Source: Tachypleus tridentatus
Lineage: Eukaryota; Arthropoda; Merostomata; Xiphosura; Limulidae
NCBI RefSeq assembly: GCF_004210375.1
Contig: NC_134834.1
Location: 154,399,290 to 154,463,289 of the forward strand
DNA length: 64,000 nt
Direction: 5' to 3'
Part shown: one piece after another, positions 1-18,000 of the stretch
How the letters are laid out: the number at the start of each line of letters is the position of its first letter
Numbering within the stretch: position 1 is the first letter of the stretch
Made by a program: the position numbers and the translations under genes
Notes under the pieces: model-generated
What the model was told of the DNA's origin: nothing
Seen by the model: the letters and a program-made list of their open reading frames with translations, nothing else
Databases searched by the model: none

Positions 1-3000
1 TAAAATGATAAAAATAACAAACAACATTTAAAATACAAAGTGATAAAATGATAAAACATTTAAAATAAAAGTGAACATTGATAAAATACAAAGTGATAAA
101 ATGATAAAAATAACACAACAACATTTAAAATACAAAGTGATAAAATAACACAACAACATTTAAAAATACAAAGTGATAAAATGATAAAAATAACACAACA
201 ACATTTAAAAATACAAAGTGATAAAATGATAAAAATAACACAACAACATTTAAAATACAAAGTGATAAAATGATAAAAATAACACAACAACATTTAAAAT
301 ACAAAGTGATAAAATGATAATAAACAACATTTAAAAATACAAAGTGATAAAATGATAAAAATAACACAACAACATTTAAAAATACAAAGTGATAAAAATA
401 AAAATAACACAACAACATTTAAAATACAAAGATGATAAAATTTAAAATACATAAAAATAACACAACAACATTTAAAATACAAAGTGATAAAATGATAAAA
501 ATAACACAACAACATTTAAAATACAAAGTGATAAAATGATAAAAATAACACAACAACATTTAAAATACAAAGTGATAAAATGATAAAAAATAACACAACA
601 ACATTTAAAAATACAAAGTGATAAAATGATAAAAATAACACAACATTTAAAAACAAAGTGATAAAATGATAAAAATAACACAACAACATTTAAAAATACA
701 AAGTGATAAAATGATAAAAATAACACAACAACATTTAAAAATACAAAGTGATAAAATGATAAAAATAACACAACATTTAAAAATACAAAGTGATAAAATG
801 ATAACACACACAACATTTAAAATACAAAGTGATAAAAATAAAAATAACACAACAACATTTAAAAATACAAAGTGATAAAATGATAAAAAAACAACATTTA
901 AAATACAAAGTGATAAAATGATAAAAATAACACAACAACATTTAAAAATACAAAGTGATAAAATGATAAAAATAACAAACATTTAAAAAAAATACAAAGT
1001 GATAAAATGATAAAAATAACAAACATTTTAAAATACAAAGTGATAAAATGATAAAAAACACAACAACATTTAAAATACAAAGTGATAAAATGATAAAAAT
1101 AACACAACAACATTTAAAATACAAAGTGATAAAATGATAAAAATAACAACATTTACAAAAACACAAAGTGATAAAATGATAAAAATAACACAACAACATT
1201 TAAAATACAAAGTGATAAAATGATAAAAATAAAAACAAAAAAACAAATACAAAATGATAAAAATAACACAACAACATTTAAAAAGTACAAAGTGATAAAA
1301 ATAACACAACAACATTTAAAATACAAAGTGATGATAAAAATAAAAATAACACAACAACATTTAAAAATACAAAGTGATAAAATGATAAAAATAACACAAC
1401 AACATTTAAAATACAAAGTGATAAAATGATAAAAATAACACAACAACATTTAAAATACAAAGTGATAAAATGATAAAAATAACACAACATTTAAAAATAC
1501 AAAGTGATAAAATGATAAAAATAACACAACAACATTTAAAATACAAAAGTGATAAAATGATAAAAATAACACAACAACATTTAAAATACAAAGTGATAAA
1601 ATGATAAAAATAACACAACAACATTTAAAATACAAAGTGATAAAATGATAAAAAACAACACAACAACATTTAAAATACAAAGTGATAAAATGATAAAAAT
1701 AACAAACACATTTAAAATACAAAGTGATAAAATGATAAAAAAAAACACAACAACATTTAAAAATACAAAGTGATAAAATGATAAAAATAACAACAACATT
1801 TAAAATACAAAGTGATAAAAATAAAAACACAACATTTAAAATACAAAGTGATAAAATGATAAAAATAACACAACAACATTTAAAAATACAAAGTGATAAA
1901 ATGATAAAAATAACACAACAACATTTAAAAATACAAAGTGATAAAATGATAACACAACAACATTTAAAAATACAAAGTGATAAAATGATAAAAATAACAC
2001 AACAACATTTAAAATACAAAGTGATAAAATGATAAAAATAACACAACAACATTTAAAATACAAAGTGATAAAATGATAAAAATAACACAACAACATTTAA
2101 AAATACAAAGTGATAAAATGATAAAAATAACACAACAACATTTAAAAAAAGTACAAAGTGATAAAATGATAAAAATAACACAACAACATTTAAAATACAA
2201 AGTGATAAAATGATAAAAATAACACAACAACATTTAAAATACAAAGTGATAAAATGATAAAAATAACACAACAACATTTAAAAATAAAAAATATCACAAC
2301 AACATTTAAAATAGAAAGTGATAAAAATAAACACAACAACATTTAAAATACAAAGTGATAAAAATAACACAACAACATTTAAAATACAAAGTGATAAAAT
2401 GATAAAAATAACACAACATTTAAAATACAAAGTGATAAAGTGATAAAAATAACACAACAACATTTAAAATACAAAGTGATAAAATGATAAAAATAACAAA
2501 AAATTTAAAAATACAAAGTGATAAAATGATAAAAATAACAACAACATTTAAAATACAAAGTGATAAAATGATAAAAAACAATAAAAATAAAAATAACACA
2601 ACAACATTTAAAATACAAAGTGATAAAATGATAAAAATAACACAACAACATTTAAAATACAAAGTGATAAAATGATAAAAATAACACAACAACATTTAAA
2701 ATACAAAGTGATAAAATGATAAAAATAACACAACAACATTTAAAATACAAAGTGATAAAATGATAAAAATAACACAACAACATTTAAAAATACAAAGTGA
2801 TAAAATGATAAAAATAACACAACAACATTTAAAAATACAAAGTGATAAAATGATAAAAATAACACAACAACATTTAAAATACAAAGTGATAAAATGATAA
2901 AAATAACAAACAACATTTAAAAATACAAAGTGATAAAATGATAAAAAATAACACACAACATTTAAAATACAAAGTGATAAAATGATAAAAATAACAAACA

Positions 3001-6000
3001 TTTTAAAATACAAAGTGATAAAATGATAAAAATAACACAACATTTAAAAATAAAAGTGATAAAATGATAAAAATAACACAACAACATTTAAAAATACAAA
3101 GTGATAAAATGATAAAAAACAACACAACAACATTTAAAAATACAAAGTGATAAAATGATAAAAATAACAACATTTAAAAATACAAAGTGATAAAATGATA
3201 AAAATAACACAACAACATTTAAAAATACAAAGTGATAAAATGATAAAAAACAAACACAACAACATTTAAAAAAATACAAAGTGATAAAATGATAAAAATA
3301 ACACAAAACATTTAAAAATACAAAGTGATAAAATGATAAAAATAACACAACAACATTTAAAAATACAAAGTGATAAAATGATAAAAATAACACAACATTT
3401 AAAAATACAAAGTGATAAAATGATAAAAATAACACAACATTTTAAAATACAAAGTGATAAAATGATAAAAAAACAACAACAACATTTAAAATACAAAGTG
3501 ATAAAATGATAAAAAGTTTAAAATAAAAGTGATAAAAATAACACAACAACATTTAAAATACAAAGTGATAAAATGATAAAAAACAACACAACAACATTTA
3601 AAAAAAGTGATACAAAGTGATAAAATACATAAAAATAACACAACAACATTTAAAATACAAAGTGATAAAATGATAAAAATAACACAACAACATTTAAAAT
3701 ACAAAGTGATAAAATGATAAAAATAACACAAACAACATTTAAAATACAAAGTGATAAAATGATAAAAATAACACAACAACATTTAAAATACAAAGTGATA
3801 AAATAAAAAATAACACAACAACATTTAAAATACAAAGTGATAAAAATAAAAAATAACAACATTTAAAATACAAAGTGATAAAATGATAAAAATAACAACA
3901 ACATTTAAAATACAAAGTGATAAAATGATAAAAATAACACAACAACATTTAAAAATACAAAGTGATAAAATGATAAAAAAACAACATTTAAAAAAAATAC
4001 AAAGTGATAAAATGATAAAAATAACACAACAACATTTAAAAATACAAAGTGATAAAATGATAAAAATAACACAACAACATTTAAAAATACAAAGTGATAA
4101 AATGATAAAAATAACAACAACATTTTAAAATACAAAGTGATAAAATGATAAAAATAACACAACAACATTTAAAATACAAAGTGATAAAATGATAAAAATA
4201 ACACAACAACATTTAAAATACAAAGTGATAAAATGATAAAAATAACACAACAACATTTAAAATACAAAGTGATAAAAAAGTGATGATAAAAATAACAACA
4301 ACATTTAAAATACAAAGTGATAAAATGATAAAAATAACACAACATTTAAAAATACAAAGTGATAAAATGATAAAAATAACAACATTTAAAAAAATACAAA
4401 GTGATAAAATGATAACACAACAACATTTAAAAATACAAAGTGATAAAGTGATAAAAATAACACAACAACATTTAAAAATACAAAGTGATAAAATGATAAA
4501 AAACACAACAACATTTAAAATACAAAGTGATAAAATGAAAAAATAACAAACAACATTTAAAAATACAAAGTGATAAAAATAACACAACAACATTTAAAAT
4601 ACAAAGTGATAAAATGATAAAATAAACAACAACATTTAAAATACAAAGTGATAAAATGATAAAAATAACACAACAACATTTAAAATACAAAGTGATAAAA
4701 TGATAAAAATAACACAACAACATTTAAAAATACAAAGTGATAAAATGATAAAAAACATTAACACAACAACATTTAAAATACAAAGTGATAAAATGATAAA
4801 AAAAATAACACAAACAACATTTAAAAATACAAAGTGATAAAATGATAAAAATAACACAAACATTTAAAATACAAAGTGATAAAATGATAAAAATAACACA
4901 ACATTTAAAAATACAAAGTGATAAAATGATAAAAATAACACAACAACATTTAAAATACAAAGTGATAAAATGATAAAAAAACAACACAAAAACAAAGTGA
5001 TAAAATGATAAAAATACAAAACATTTAAAATAAAAGTGATAAAAAAATAACACAACAACATTTAAAAATACAAAGTGATAAAATGATAAAAATAACACAA
5101 CATTTTAAAATACAAAGTGATAAAATGATAAAAATAACACAACAACATTTAAAATACAAAGTGATAAAATGATAAAAATAACACAACATTTAAAAATACA
5201 AAGTGATAAAATGATAAAAATAACACAACAACATTTAAAAATACAAAGTGATAAAATGATAAAAATAACACAACAACATTTAAAATACAAAGTGATAAAA
5301 ATAACACAACAACATTTAAAATACAAAGTGATAAAATGATAAAAATAACACAAAAACAACATTTAAAAAATACAAAGTGATAAAATACATAAAAATAACA
5401 CAACAACATTTAAAATACAAAGTGATAAAATGATAAAAAAACAACATTTAAAAATACAAAGTGATAAAAATAACATTTAAAATACAAAGTATAAAGTGAT
5501 AAAAATAACACAACAACATTTAAAATACAAAGTGATAAAATGATAAAAATAAAAATAACAACAACATTTAAAATACAAAGTGATAAAATGATAAAAATAA
5601 ACAACAACATTTAAAATACAAAGTGATAAAATGATAAAAAACAACAAAACATTTAAAAATACAAAGTGATAAAATGATAAAAATAACACAACAAACATTT
5701 AAAATACAAAGTGATAAAATGATAAAAATAACACAACATTTAAAAATACAAAGTGATAAAATGATAAAAATAACACAACATTTTAAAATACAAAGTGATA
5801 AAATGATAAAAATAACACAACAACATTTAAAATACAAAGTGATAAAATGATAAAAATAACAAACATTTAAAATACAAAGTGATAAAATGATAAAAATAAC
5901 ACAACAACATTTAAAAATAAAAGTGATAAAATGATAAAAATAACACAACATTTAAAATACAAAGTGATAAAATGATAAAAAACAACATTTAAAATACAAA

Positions 6001-9000
6001 GTGATAAAATGATAAAAAATAACACAACAACATTTAAAATACAAAGTGATAAAATGATAAAAATAACACAAACAACATTTAAAATACAAAGTGATAAAAT
6101 GATAAAAATAACACAACAACATTTAAAATACAAAGTGATAAAATGATAAAAAACATAAAACAACATTTAAAAAATACAAAGTGATAAAATGATAAAAATA
6201 ACAACAACAACAACATTTAAAAATACAAAGTGATAAAAGTGATAAAAATAACACAACAACATTTAAAAATACAAAGTGATAAAATGATAAAAATAACACA
6301 ACAACATTTAAAATACAAAGTGATAAAATGATAAAAATAACACAACAACATTTAAAAATACAAAGTGATAAAATGATAAAAATAACACAACATTTAAAAT
6401 ACAAAGTGATAAAATGATAAAAAACAACAACATTTAAAATACAAAGTGATAAAAATAACACAACAACATTTAAAATACAAAGTGATAAAATGATAAAACA
6501 AACACAACATTTAAAAATACAAAGTGATAAAATGATAAAAATAACACAACATTTAAAATACAAAGTGATAAAATGATAAAAATGACAACATTTAAAAAAT
6601 AAAAGTGATAAAATGATAAAAATAACACAACAACATTTAAAATACAAAGTGATAAAATGATAAAAATAACAAACAACATTTAAAATACAAAGTGATAAAA
6701 TGATAAAAATAACAAACATTTTAAAATACAAAGTGATAAAATGATAAAAAACAACATTTAAAATTTAAAATAACACAACAACATTTAAAATGATAAAAAT
6801 AACACAACAACATTTAAAATACAAAGTGATAAAATGATAAAAAAACAACATTTAAAAATACAAAGTGATAAAATGATAAAAATAACACAACAACATTTAA
6901 AAATACAAAGTGATAAAAATAAAAATAACACAACAACATTTAAAAATACAAAGTGATAAAATGATAAAAATAACACAACAACATTTAAAATACAAAGTGA
7001 TAAAATGATAAAAATAACACAACAACATTTAAAATACAAAGTGATAAAATGATAAAAATAACACACATTTAAAAACAAAGTGATTTAAAAATAACAAACA
7101 TGATAAAAGTGATAAAAATAACAAACAACATTTAAAAATACAAAGTGATAAAATGATAAAAATAACAAACATTTAAAAATACAAAGTGATAAAATGATAA
7201 AAACATAACAACATTTTTAAAATACAAAGTGATAAAATGATAAAAAACACAACAACATTTAAAACACAAAGTGATAAAAATAACACAACAACATTTAAAA
7301 TACAAAGTGATAAAATGATAAAAATAACACAACAACATTTAAAAACAAAAAGTGATAAAATGATAAAAATAACAAACAACATTTAAAAATACAAAGTGAT
7401 AAAAATAAACAACAACATTTAAAAACATTTAAAAAATACAAAGTGATAAAATGATAAGTGAAATAACACAATTTAAAAATACAAAGTGATAAAATGATAA
7501 AACACAACAACATTTAAAAACAAAGTTTAAAATACAAAGTGATAAAAAGTGATAAAAATAACACAACAACATTTAAAATACAAAGTGATAAAATGATAAA
7601 AATAACACAACATTTAAAATACAAAGTGATAAAATGATAAAAATAACACAACATTTAAAATACAAAGTGATAAAATGATAAAAATAACACAACATTTAAA
7701 ATACAAAGTGATAAAATGATAAAAATAACACAACAACATTTAAAATACAAAGTGATAAAATGATAAAAATAACAACATTTAAAATACAAAGTGATAAAAT
7801 GATAAAAATAACACAACAACATTTAAAAATACAAAAATGATAAAAATAACAATAACAACATTTAAAAATACAAAGTGATAAAATGATAAAAATAACAAAC
7901 ATTTAAAAATACAAAGTGATAAAATGATAAAAATAACACAACAACATTTAAAATACAAAGTGATAAAATGATAAAAATAACACAACAACATTTAAAATAC
8001 AAAGTGATAAAAATAAAACAACAACATTTAAAAATACAAAGTGATAAAAATAACACAACAACATTTAAAAATACAAAGTGATAAAATGATAAAAATAACA
8101 CAAAAATACAAAGTGATTTAAAAATACAAAGTGATAAAATGATAAAAAACAACACAACATTTAAAATACAAAGTGATAAAATGATAAAAATAACACAACA
8201 TTTTAAAATACAAAGTGATAAAATGATAAAAATAACACAACAACATTTAAAATACAAAGTGATAAAATGATAAAAATAACACAACATTTAAAAATACAAA
8301 GTGATAAAATGATAAAAATAACACAACATTTAAAAAATACAAAGTGATAAAATGATAAAAATAACACAACAACATTTAAAATACAAAGTGATAAAATGAT
8401 AAAAATAACACAACAACATTTAAAATACAAAGTGATAAAATGATAAAAATAACACAACAACATTTAAAATACAAAGTGATAAAATGATAAAAAATAACAA
8501 CATTTACAACATTTAAAATACAAACATTTAAAATACAAAGTGATAAAATGATAAAAATAACACAACAACATTTAAAATACAAAGTGATAAAATGATAAAA
8601 ATAACACAACATTTAAAAATACAAAGTGATAAAATGATAAAAATAACACAACAACATTTAAAAATACAAAGTGATAAAATGATAAAAATAACACAACATT
8701 TAAAATACAAAGTGATAAAATGATAAAAATAACACAACAACATTTAAAATACAAAGTGATAAAAGTGATAAAAATAAAACAACAACATTTAAAAAATACA
8801 AAGTGATAAAATGATAAAAAACATAACACAACAACATTTAAAAAACAAAGTGATAAAATGATAAAAATAACACAACAACATTTAAAAATACAAAGTGATA
8901 AAATGATAAAAATAACACAACAACATTTAAAAATACAAAGTGATAAAATGATAAAAAAAACACAACATTTAAAATACAAAGTGATAAAATGATAAAAATA

Positions 9001-12000
9001 ACAAACATTTAAAAATACAAAGTGATAAAATGATAAAAATAAAACAAAACATTAAAAATAACAAAGTGATAAAATGATAAAAATAACACAACAACATTTA
9101 AAATACAAAGTGATAAAATGATAAAAATAACACAACATTTAAAATACAAAGTGATAAAATGATAAAAATAACACAACAACATTTAAAAATACAAAGTGAT
9201 AAAATGATAAAAATAACACAACAACATTTAAAAATACAAAGTGATAAAAAAAATAACACAACAACATTTAAAATACAAAGTGATGATAAAAATAACACAA
9301 AAAAATATAAAATGATAAAAATAACACAACAACATTTAAAATACAAAGTGATAAAATGATAAAAATAACACAACATTTAAAATACAAAGTGATAAAATGA
9401 TAAAAATAACACAACAACATTTAAAAATACAAAGTGATAAAATGATAAAAATAACACAACATTTTAAAAATACAAAGTGATAAAATGATAAAAATAACAC
9501 AACAACATTTAAAAAATACAAAGTGATAAAATGATAAAAATAACACAACATTTAAAATACAAAGTGATAAAATGATAAAAATAACACAACAACATTTGAT
9601 AAAAATAAAATACAAAAAATACAAAGTGATAAAATGATAAAAATAACACAACAACATTTAAAAATACAAAGTGATAAAATGATAAAAATAACAACAACAT
9701 TTAAAAATACAAAGTGATAAAATGATAAAAATAACACAACATTTAAAATACAAAGTGATAAAATGATAAAAATAACACAAAAACATTTAAAATACAAAGT
9801 GATAAAATGATAAAAATAACACAACAACATTTAAAATACAAAGTGATAAAATGATAAAAATAACACAACAACATTTAAAATACAAAGTGATAAAATGATA
9901 AAAATAACACAACAACATTTAAAAATACAAAGTGATAAAATGATAAAAATAACATTTAAAACAACATTTAAAATACAAAGTTAATAAAAGTGATAAAAAT
10001 AACAATAACAACATTTTAAAATACAAAGTGATAAAATGATAAAAATAACACAACAACATTTAAAAATACAAAGTGATAAAATGATAAAAATAACACAACA
10101 ACATTTAAAATACAAAGTGATAAAATGATAAAAATAACACAACAACATTTAAAATACAAAGTGATAAAATGATAAAAATAACACAACATTTAAAATACAA
10201 AGTGATAAAATGATAAAAAACAACAACAAACAACATTTAAAATACAAAGTGATAAAATGATAAAAATAACACAACAACATTTAAAATACAAAGTGATAAA
10301 GTGATAAAAATAACACAACAACATTTAAAAATACAAAGTGATAAAATGATAAAAATAACACAACAACATTTAAAAATACAAAGTGATAAAATGATAAAAA
10401 TAACACAACAACATTTAAAAATACAAAGTGATAAAATGATAAAAAAACAACATTTAAAATACAAAGTTTAAAAAAATAAAACAACATTTAAAATACAAAG
10501 TGATAAAATGATAAAAATAACACAACATTTAAAATACAAAAGTGATAAAATGATAAAAATAACACAACAACATTTAAAATACAAAGTGATAAAATGATAA
10601 AAAAATAACACAACAACATTTAAAAATACAAAGTGATAAAATGATAAAAAACACAACACAAAAATACATTTAAAATACAAAGTATAAAATGTGATAAAAA
10701 TAACACAACAACATTTAAAATACAAAGTGATAAAATGATAAAAATAACACAACAACATTTAAAATACAAAGTGATAAAATGATAAAAATAACACAACATT
10801 TAAATTTAAAAAATACAAAGTGATAAAATGATAAAAATAACAAACAACATTTAAAAATACAAAGTGATAAAATGATAAAAATAACACAAGAACATTTAAA
10901 AATACAAAGTGATAAAATGATAAAAATAACATAAGAACATTTAAAATACAAAGTGATAAAATGATAAAAATAACACAACAACATTTAAAATACAAAGTGA
11001 TAAAATGATAAAAATAACACAAGAACATTTAAAAATACAAAGTGATAAAATGATAAAAATAACATAACAACATTTAAAATACAAAGTGATAAAATGATAA
11101 AAATAACAACAACATTTAAAATACAAAGTGATAAAATGATAAAAATAACAACAACATTTAAAATACAAAGTGATAAAATGATAAAAATAACACAACATTT
11201 TAAAATACAAAGTGATAAAATGATAAAAATAACACAACAACATTTAAAATACACAAAGTGATAAAATGATAAAAATAACACAACAACATTTAAAAATACA
11301 AAGTGATAAAATGATAAAAATAACACAACAACATTTAAAATACAAAGTGATAAAATGATAAAAATAACACAACATTTAAAATACAAAGTTTAAAATACAA
11401 ATTTAAAATAAAAGTGATAAAAATAACACAACAACATTTAAAATACAAAGTGATAAAATGATAAAAATAACACAACAACATTTAAAATACAAAGTGATAA
11501 AATGATAAAAATAACACAACAACATTTAAAATACAAAGTGATAAAATGATAAAAATAACACAACATTTAAAAATACAAAGTGATAAAATGATAAAAATAA
11601 CACAACATTTAAAAAATACAAAGTGATAAAATGATAAAAATAACACAACAACATTTAAAAATACAAAGTGATAAAATGATAAAAATAACACAACAACATT
11701 TAAAAATACAAAGTGATAAAATGATAAAAATAACACAACAACATTTAAAAATACAAAGTGATAAAATGATAAAAATAACAACACAAAAATTTAAAAATAC
11801 AAAGTAAAATGATAAAATAACACAACAACATTTAAAATACAAAGTGATAAAATGATAAAAAACAACACAACAACATTTAAAATACAAAGTGATGATAAAA
11901 ATAACACAAAATTTAAAATACAAAGTGATAAAATGATAAAAATAACACAACAACATTTAAAAATACAAAGTGATAAAATGATAAAAATAACACAACAACA

Positions 12001-15000
12001 TTTAAAATACAAAGTGATAAAATGATAAAAATAACACAACAACATTTAAAAATACAAAGTGATAAAATGATAAAAAACAACATTTAAAACAACAAAGTTT
12101 AAAATACAAAGTGATAAAATGATAAAAATAACACAACAACATTTAAAATACAAAGTGATAAAATGATAAAAATAACACAACAACATTTAAAATACAAAGT
12201 GATAAAATAAAAAATAACACACAACATTTAAAATACAAAGTGATAAAAATAAAATAACACAACATTTAAAAATACAAAGTGATAAAATGATAAAAATAAC
12301 ACAACAACATTTAAAATACAAAGTGATAAAATGATAAAAATAACACAAAAACATTTAAAATACAAAGTGATAAAATGATAAAAATAACAAAACATTTAAA
12401 ATACAAAGTGATAAAATGATAAAAATAACACAACAACATTTAAAATACAAAGTGATAAAATGATAAAAATAACACAACATTTAAAAATACAAAGTGATAA
12501 AATGATAAAAATAACACAACAACATTTAAAAATACAAAGTGATAAAATGATAAAAATAACACAACAACATTTAAAATACAAAGTGATAAAATGATAAAAA
12601 TAACACAACAACATTTAAAAATACAAAGTGATAAAATGATAAAAATAACACAACATTTAAAAATACAAAGTGATAAAATGATAAAAATAACACAACAACA
12701 TTTAAAATACAAAGTGATAAAATGATAAAAATAACACAACATTTAAAAATACAAAGTGATAAAATGATAAAAATAACACAACAACATTTAAAATACAAAG
12801 TGATAAAATGATAAAAATAACACAACAACATTTAAAATACAAAGTGATAAAATGATAAAAATAACACAACAACATTTAAAAATACAAAGTGATAAAATGA
12901 TAAAAATAACACAACATTTAAAATACAAAGTGATAAAATGAAAAAATAACAAACAACATTTAAAATACAAAGTGATAAAATGATAAAAATAACACAACAA
13001 CATTTAAAATACAAAGTGATAAAATGATAAAAATAACACAACAACATTTAAAATACAAAGTGATAAAATGATAAAAATAACACAACAACATTTAAAATAC
13101 AAAGTGATAAAATGATAAAAATAAACATTTAAAATACAAAGTGATTTAAAAATACAAAAGTGATAAAATGATAAAAATAACACAACAACATTTAAAAATA
13201 CAAAGTGATAAAATGATAAAAAACAACAACAAAAACATTTAAAAATACAAAGTGATAAAAATAAAACAACAAACAACATTTAAAATACAAAGTGATAAAA
13301 TGATAAAAATAACAACAACATTTAAAAATACAAAGTGATAAAATAAAAATAACACAACAACATTTAAAAATACAAAGTGATAAAAATAAAAATAACACAA
13401 CATTTTAAAAATACAAAGTGATAAAATGATAAAAATAACACAACAACATTTAAAATACAAAGTGATAAAATGATAAAAATAACACAACAACATTTAAAAT
13501 ACAAAGTGATAAAATGATAAAAATAACAACAACATTTAAAATACAAAGTGATAAAATGATAAAAATAAACAACAACATTTAAAAATACAAAGTGATAAAA
13601 TGATAAAAATAACACAACAACATTTAAAAATACAAAGTGATAAAATGATAAAAATAACACAACATTTAAAATACAAAGTGATAAAATGATAAAAATAACA
13701 CAACAACATTTAAAATACAAAGTGATAAAATGATAAAAAAAAATAACACAACAACATTTAAAATACAAAGTGATAAAATGATAAAAATAACACAAACATT
13801 TAAAAATACAAAGTGATAAAAATGACAAACAACATTTAAAATACAAAGTGATAAAATGATAAAAATAACACAACAACATTTAAAATACAAAGTGATAAAA
13901 TGATAAAAATAACAAACATTTAAAATACAAAGTGATAAAATGATAAAAATAACACAACATTTAAAATACAAAGTGATAAAATGATAAAAATAACACAACA
14001 TTTAAAATACAAAGTGATAAAATAAAAAATAACAACAACATTTAAAAATACAAAGTGATAAAATGATAAAAATAACACAACAACATTTAAAATACAAAGT
14101 GATAAAATGATAAAAAATAACACAACAACATTTAAAAATACAAAGTGATAAAATGATAAAAATAACACAACAACATTTAAAATACAAAGTGATAAAATGA
14201 TAAAAATAACACAACATTTAAAATACAAAGTGATAAAATGATAAAAATAACACAACAACATTTAAAATACAAAGTGATAAAATGATAAAAATAACACAAC
14301 AACATTTAAAATACAAAGTGATAAAATGATAAAAATAACACAACAACATTTAAAATACAAAGTGATAAAATGATAAAAATAACACAACAACATTTAAAAT
14401 ACAAAGTGATAAAATGATAAAAATAACACAACAACATTTAAAAAAAAAGTGATAAAATGATAAAAATAACACAACAACATTTAAAAATACAAAGTGATAA
14501 AATGATAAAAATTTAACAACAACATAAAAAAAAATAACAAAGTGATAAAATGATAAAAATAACACAACAATACAAAGTTAAAAATAACACAAAGTTTATA
14601 AAATGATAAAAATAACACAACAACATTTAAAATACAAAGTGATAAAATGATAAAAATAACAAACAACATTTAAAATACAAAGTGATAAAATGATAAAAAT
14701 AACACAACATTTAAAATACAAAGTGATAAAATGATAAAAATAACACAACAACATTTAAAATACAAAGTGATAAAATGATAAAAATAACACAACAACATTT
14801 AAAATACAAAGTGATAAAATGATAAAAATAACACAAAAACATTTAAAATACAAAGTGATAAAATGATAAAAATAACACAAGAACATTTAAAAATACAAAG
14901 TGATAAAATGATAAAAATAACATAAGAACATTTAAAATACAAAGTGATAAAATGATAAAAATAACACAACAACATTTAAAATACAAAGTGATAAAATGAT

Positions 15001-18000
15001 AAAAAACAACATAACACAACAACATTTAAAAATACAAAGTGATAAAATGATAAAAATAACACAACAACATTTAAAAATACAAAGTGATAAAATGATAAAA
15101 ATAACACAACAACATTTAAAAATACAAAGTGATAAAATGATAAAAAACAACAACATTTAAAAATACAAAGTGATAAAATGATAAAAAATAACACAACATT
15201 TAAAATACAAAGTGATAAAATGATAAAAATAACACAACAACATTTAAAATACAAAGTGATAAAATGATAAAAATAACACAACATTTAAAATACAAAGTAA
15301 TAAAATGATAAAAATAACACAACAACATTTAAAAATACAAAGTGATAAAATAACAAACAACATTTAAAATACAAAGTGATACAATGATAAAAATAACACA
15401 ACAACATTTAAAATACAAAGTGATAAAATAATAAAAATAACACAACAACATTTAAAATACAAAGTGATAAAATGATAAAAATAACACAACATTTAAAATA
15501 CAAAGTGATAAAATGATAAAAATAACACAACAACATTTAAAATACAAAGTGATAAAATGATAAAAATAACACAAGAACATTTAAAAATACAAAGTGATAA
15601 AATGATAAAAATAACACAACAACATTTAAAATACAAAGTGATAAAATGATAAAAATAACACAACAACATTTAAAATACAAAGTGATAAAATGATAAAAAT
15701 AACACAACAACATTTAAAATACAAAGTGATAAAATGATAAAAATAACACAAGAACATTTAAAAATACAAAGTGATAAAATGATAAAAATAACATAAGAAC
15801 ATTTAAAATACAAAGTGATAAAATGATAAAAATAACACAACAACATTTAAAATACAAAGTGATAAAATGATAAAAATAACACAAGAACATTTAAAAATAC
15901 AAAGTGATAAAATGATAAAAATAACACAACAACATTTAAAATACAAAGTGATAAAATGATAAAAATAACACAACAACATTTAAAATACAAAGTGATAAAA
16001 TGATAAAAATAACACAACAACATTTAAAATACAAAGTGATAAAATGATAAAAATAACACAACAACATTTAAAATACAAAGTGATAAAATGATAAAAATAA
16101 CACAACAACATTTAAAATACAAAGTGATAAAATGATAAAAAAACACAACAACATTTAAAATACAAAGTGATAAAATATAAAAAACAACAACATTTAAAAA
16201 TACAAAGTGATAAAATGAAAAAAATAACACAACAACATTTAAAAATACAAAGTGATAAAATGATAAAAATAACACAACAACATTTAAAATACAAAGTGAT
16301 AAAATGATAAAAATAACACAACAACATTTAAAAATACAAAGTGATAAAATGATAAAAATAACAAACAACATTTAAAATACAAAGTGATAAAATGATAAAA
16401 ATAACACAACAACATTTAAAAATACAAAGTGATAAAATGATAAAAATAACAAACAACATTTAAAAATACAAAGTGATAAAATGATAAAAATAACAAAAAA
16501 CAAAGTGAAAAATACAAAGTGATAAAATGATAAAAATAACACAACAACATTTAAAAATAACAAAGTTATAAAAGTGATAAAAATAACACAACAAACATTT
16601 AAAAATACAAAGTGATAAAATGATAAAAATAACACAACATTTAAAATACAAAGTGATAAAATGATAAAAATAACACAACAACATTTAAAACACAAAGTGA
16701 TAAAATGATAAAAATAACAAACAACATTTAAAATACAAAGTGATAAAATGATAAAAATAACACAACAACATTTAAAATACAAAGTGATAAAATGATAAAA
16801 ATAACACAAATACATTTAAAACACAAAGTGATAAAAATAACACAACAACATTTAAAATACAAAGTGATAAAATGATAAAAATAACACAACATTTAAAAAA
16901 AAAGTGATAAAATGATAAAAATAACACAACAACATTTAAAATACAAAGTGATAAAAATAACACAACAACATTTAAAAATACAAAGTGATAAAATGATAAA
17001 AATAACACAACAACATTTAAAAATACAAAGTGATAAAATGAAAAACAACAACATTTAAAAATACAAAGTGATAAAATGATAAAAATAACACAACAACATT
17101 TAAAATACAAAGTGATAAAATGATAAAAATAACACAACAACATTTAAAAATACAAAGTGATAAAATGATAAAAATAACAACACAACATTTAAAATACAAA
17201 GTGATAAAATGATAAAAATAACACAACAACATTTAAAATACAAAGTGATAAAATGATAAAAATAACACAACAACATTTAAAATACAAAGTGATAAAATGA
17301 TAAAAATAACACAACAACATTTAAAATACAAAGTGATAAAATGATAAAAATAACACAACAACATTTAAAAATACAAAGTGATAAAATGATAAAAATAACA
17401 CAACATTTAAAAAAATACAAAGTGATAAAATGATAAAAATAACACAACATTTAAAAATACAAAGTGATAAAATGATAAAAATAACACAACAACATTTAAA
17501 AATACAAAGTGATAAAATGATAAAAATAACAAACAACATTTAAAATACAAAGTGATAAAAAATAAAAATAACACAACAACATTTAAAAATACAAAGTGAT
17601 AAAATGATAAAAAAACAACACAACATTTAAAATACAAAGTGATAAAATGATAAAAATAACAAACATTTAAAATACAAAGTGATAAAATGATAAAAAATAA
17701 CACAACAACATTTAAAATACAAAGTGATAAAATGATAAAAATAACAACAAAAACATTTAAAAATACAAAGTGATAAAATGATAAAAATAACACAACAACA
17801 TTTAAAAACAAAAGTACAAAATGATAAAAATAAAAATAACACAACAACATTTAAAATACAAAGTGATAAAATGATAAAAATAACACAACATTTAAAATAC
17901 AAAGTGATAAAATGATAAAAATAACACAACAACATTTAAAATACAAAGTGATAAAATGATAAAAAAACACACAACATTTAAAATACAAAGTGATAAAATG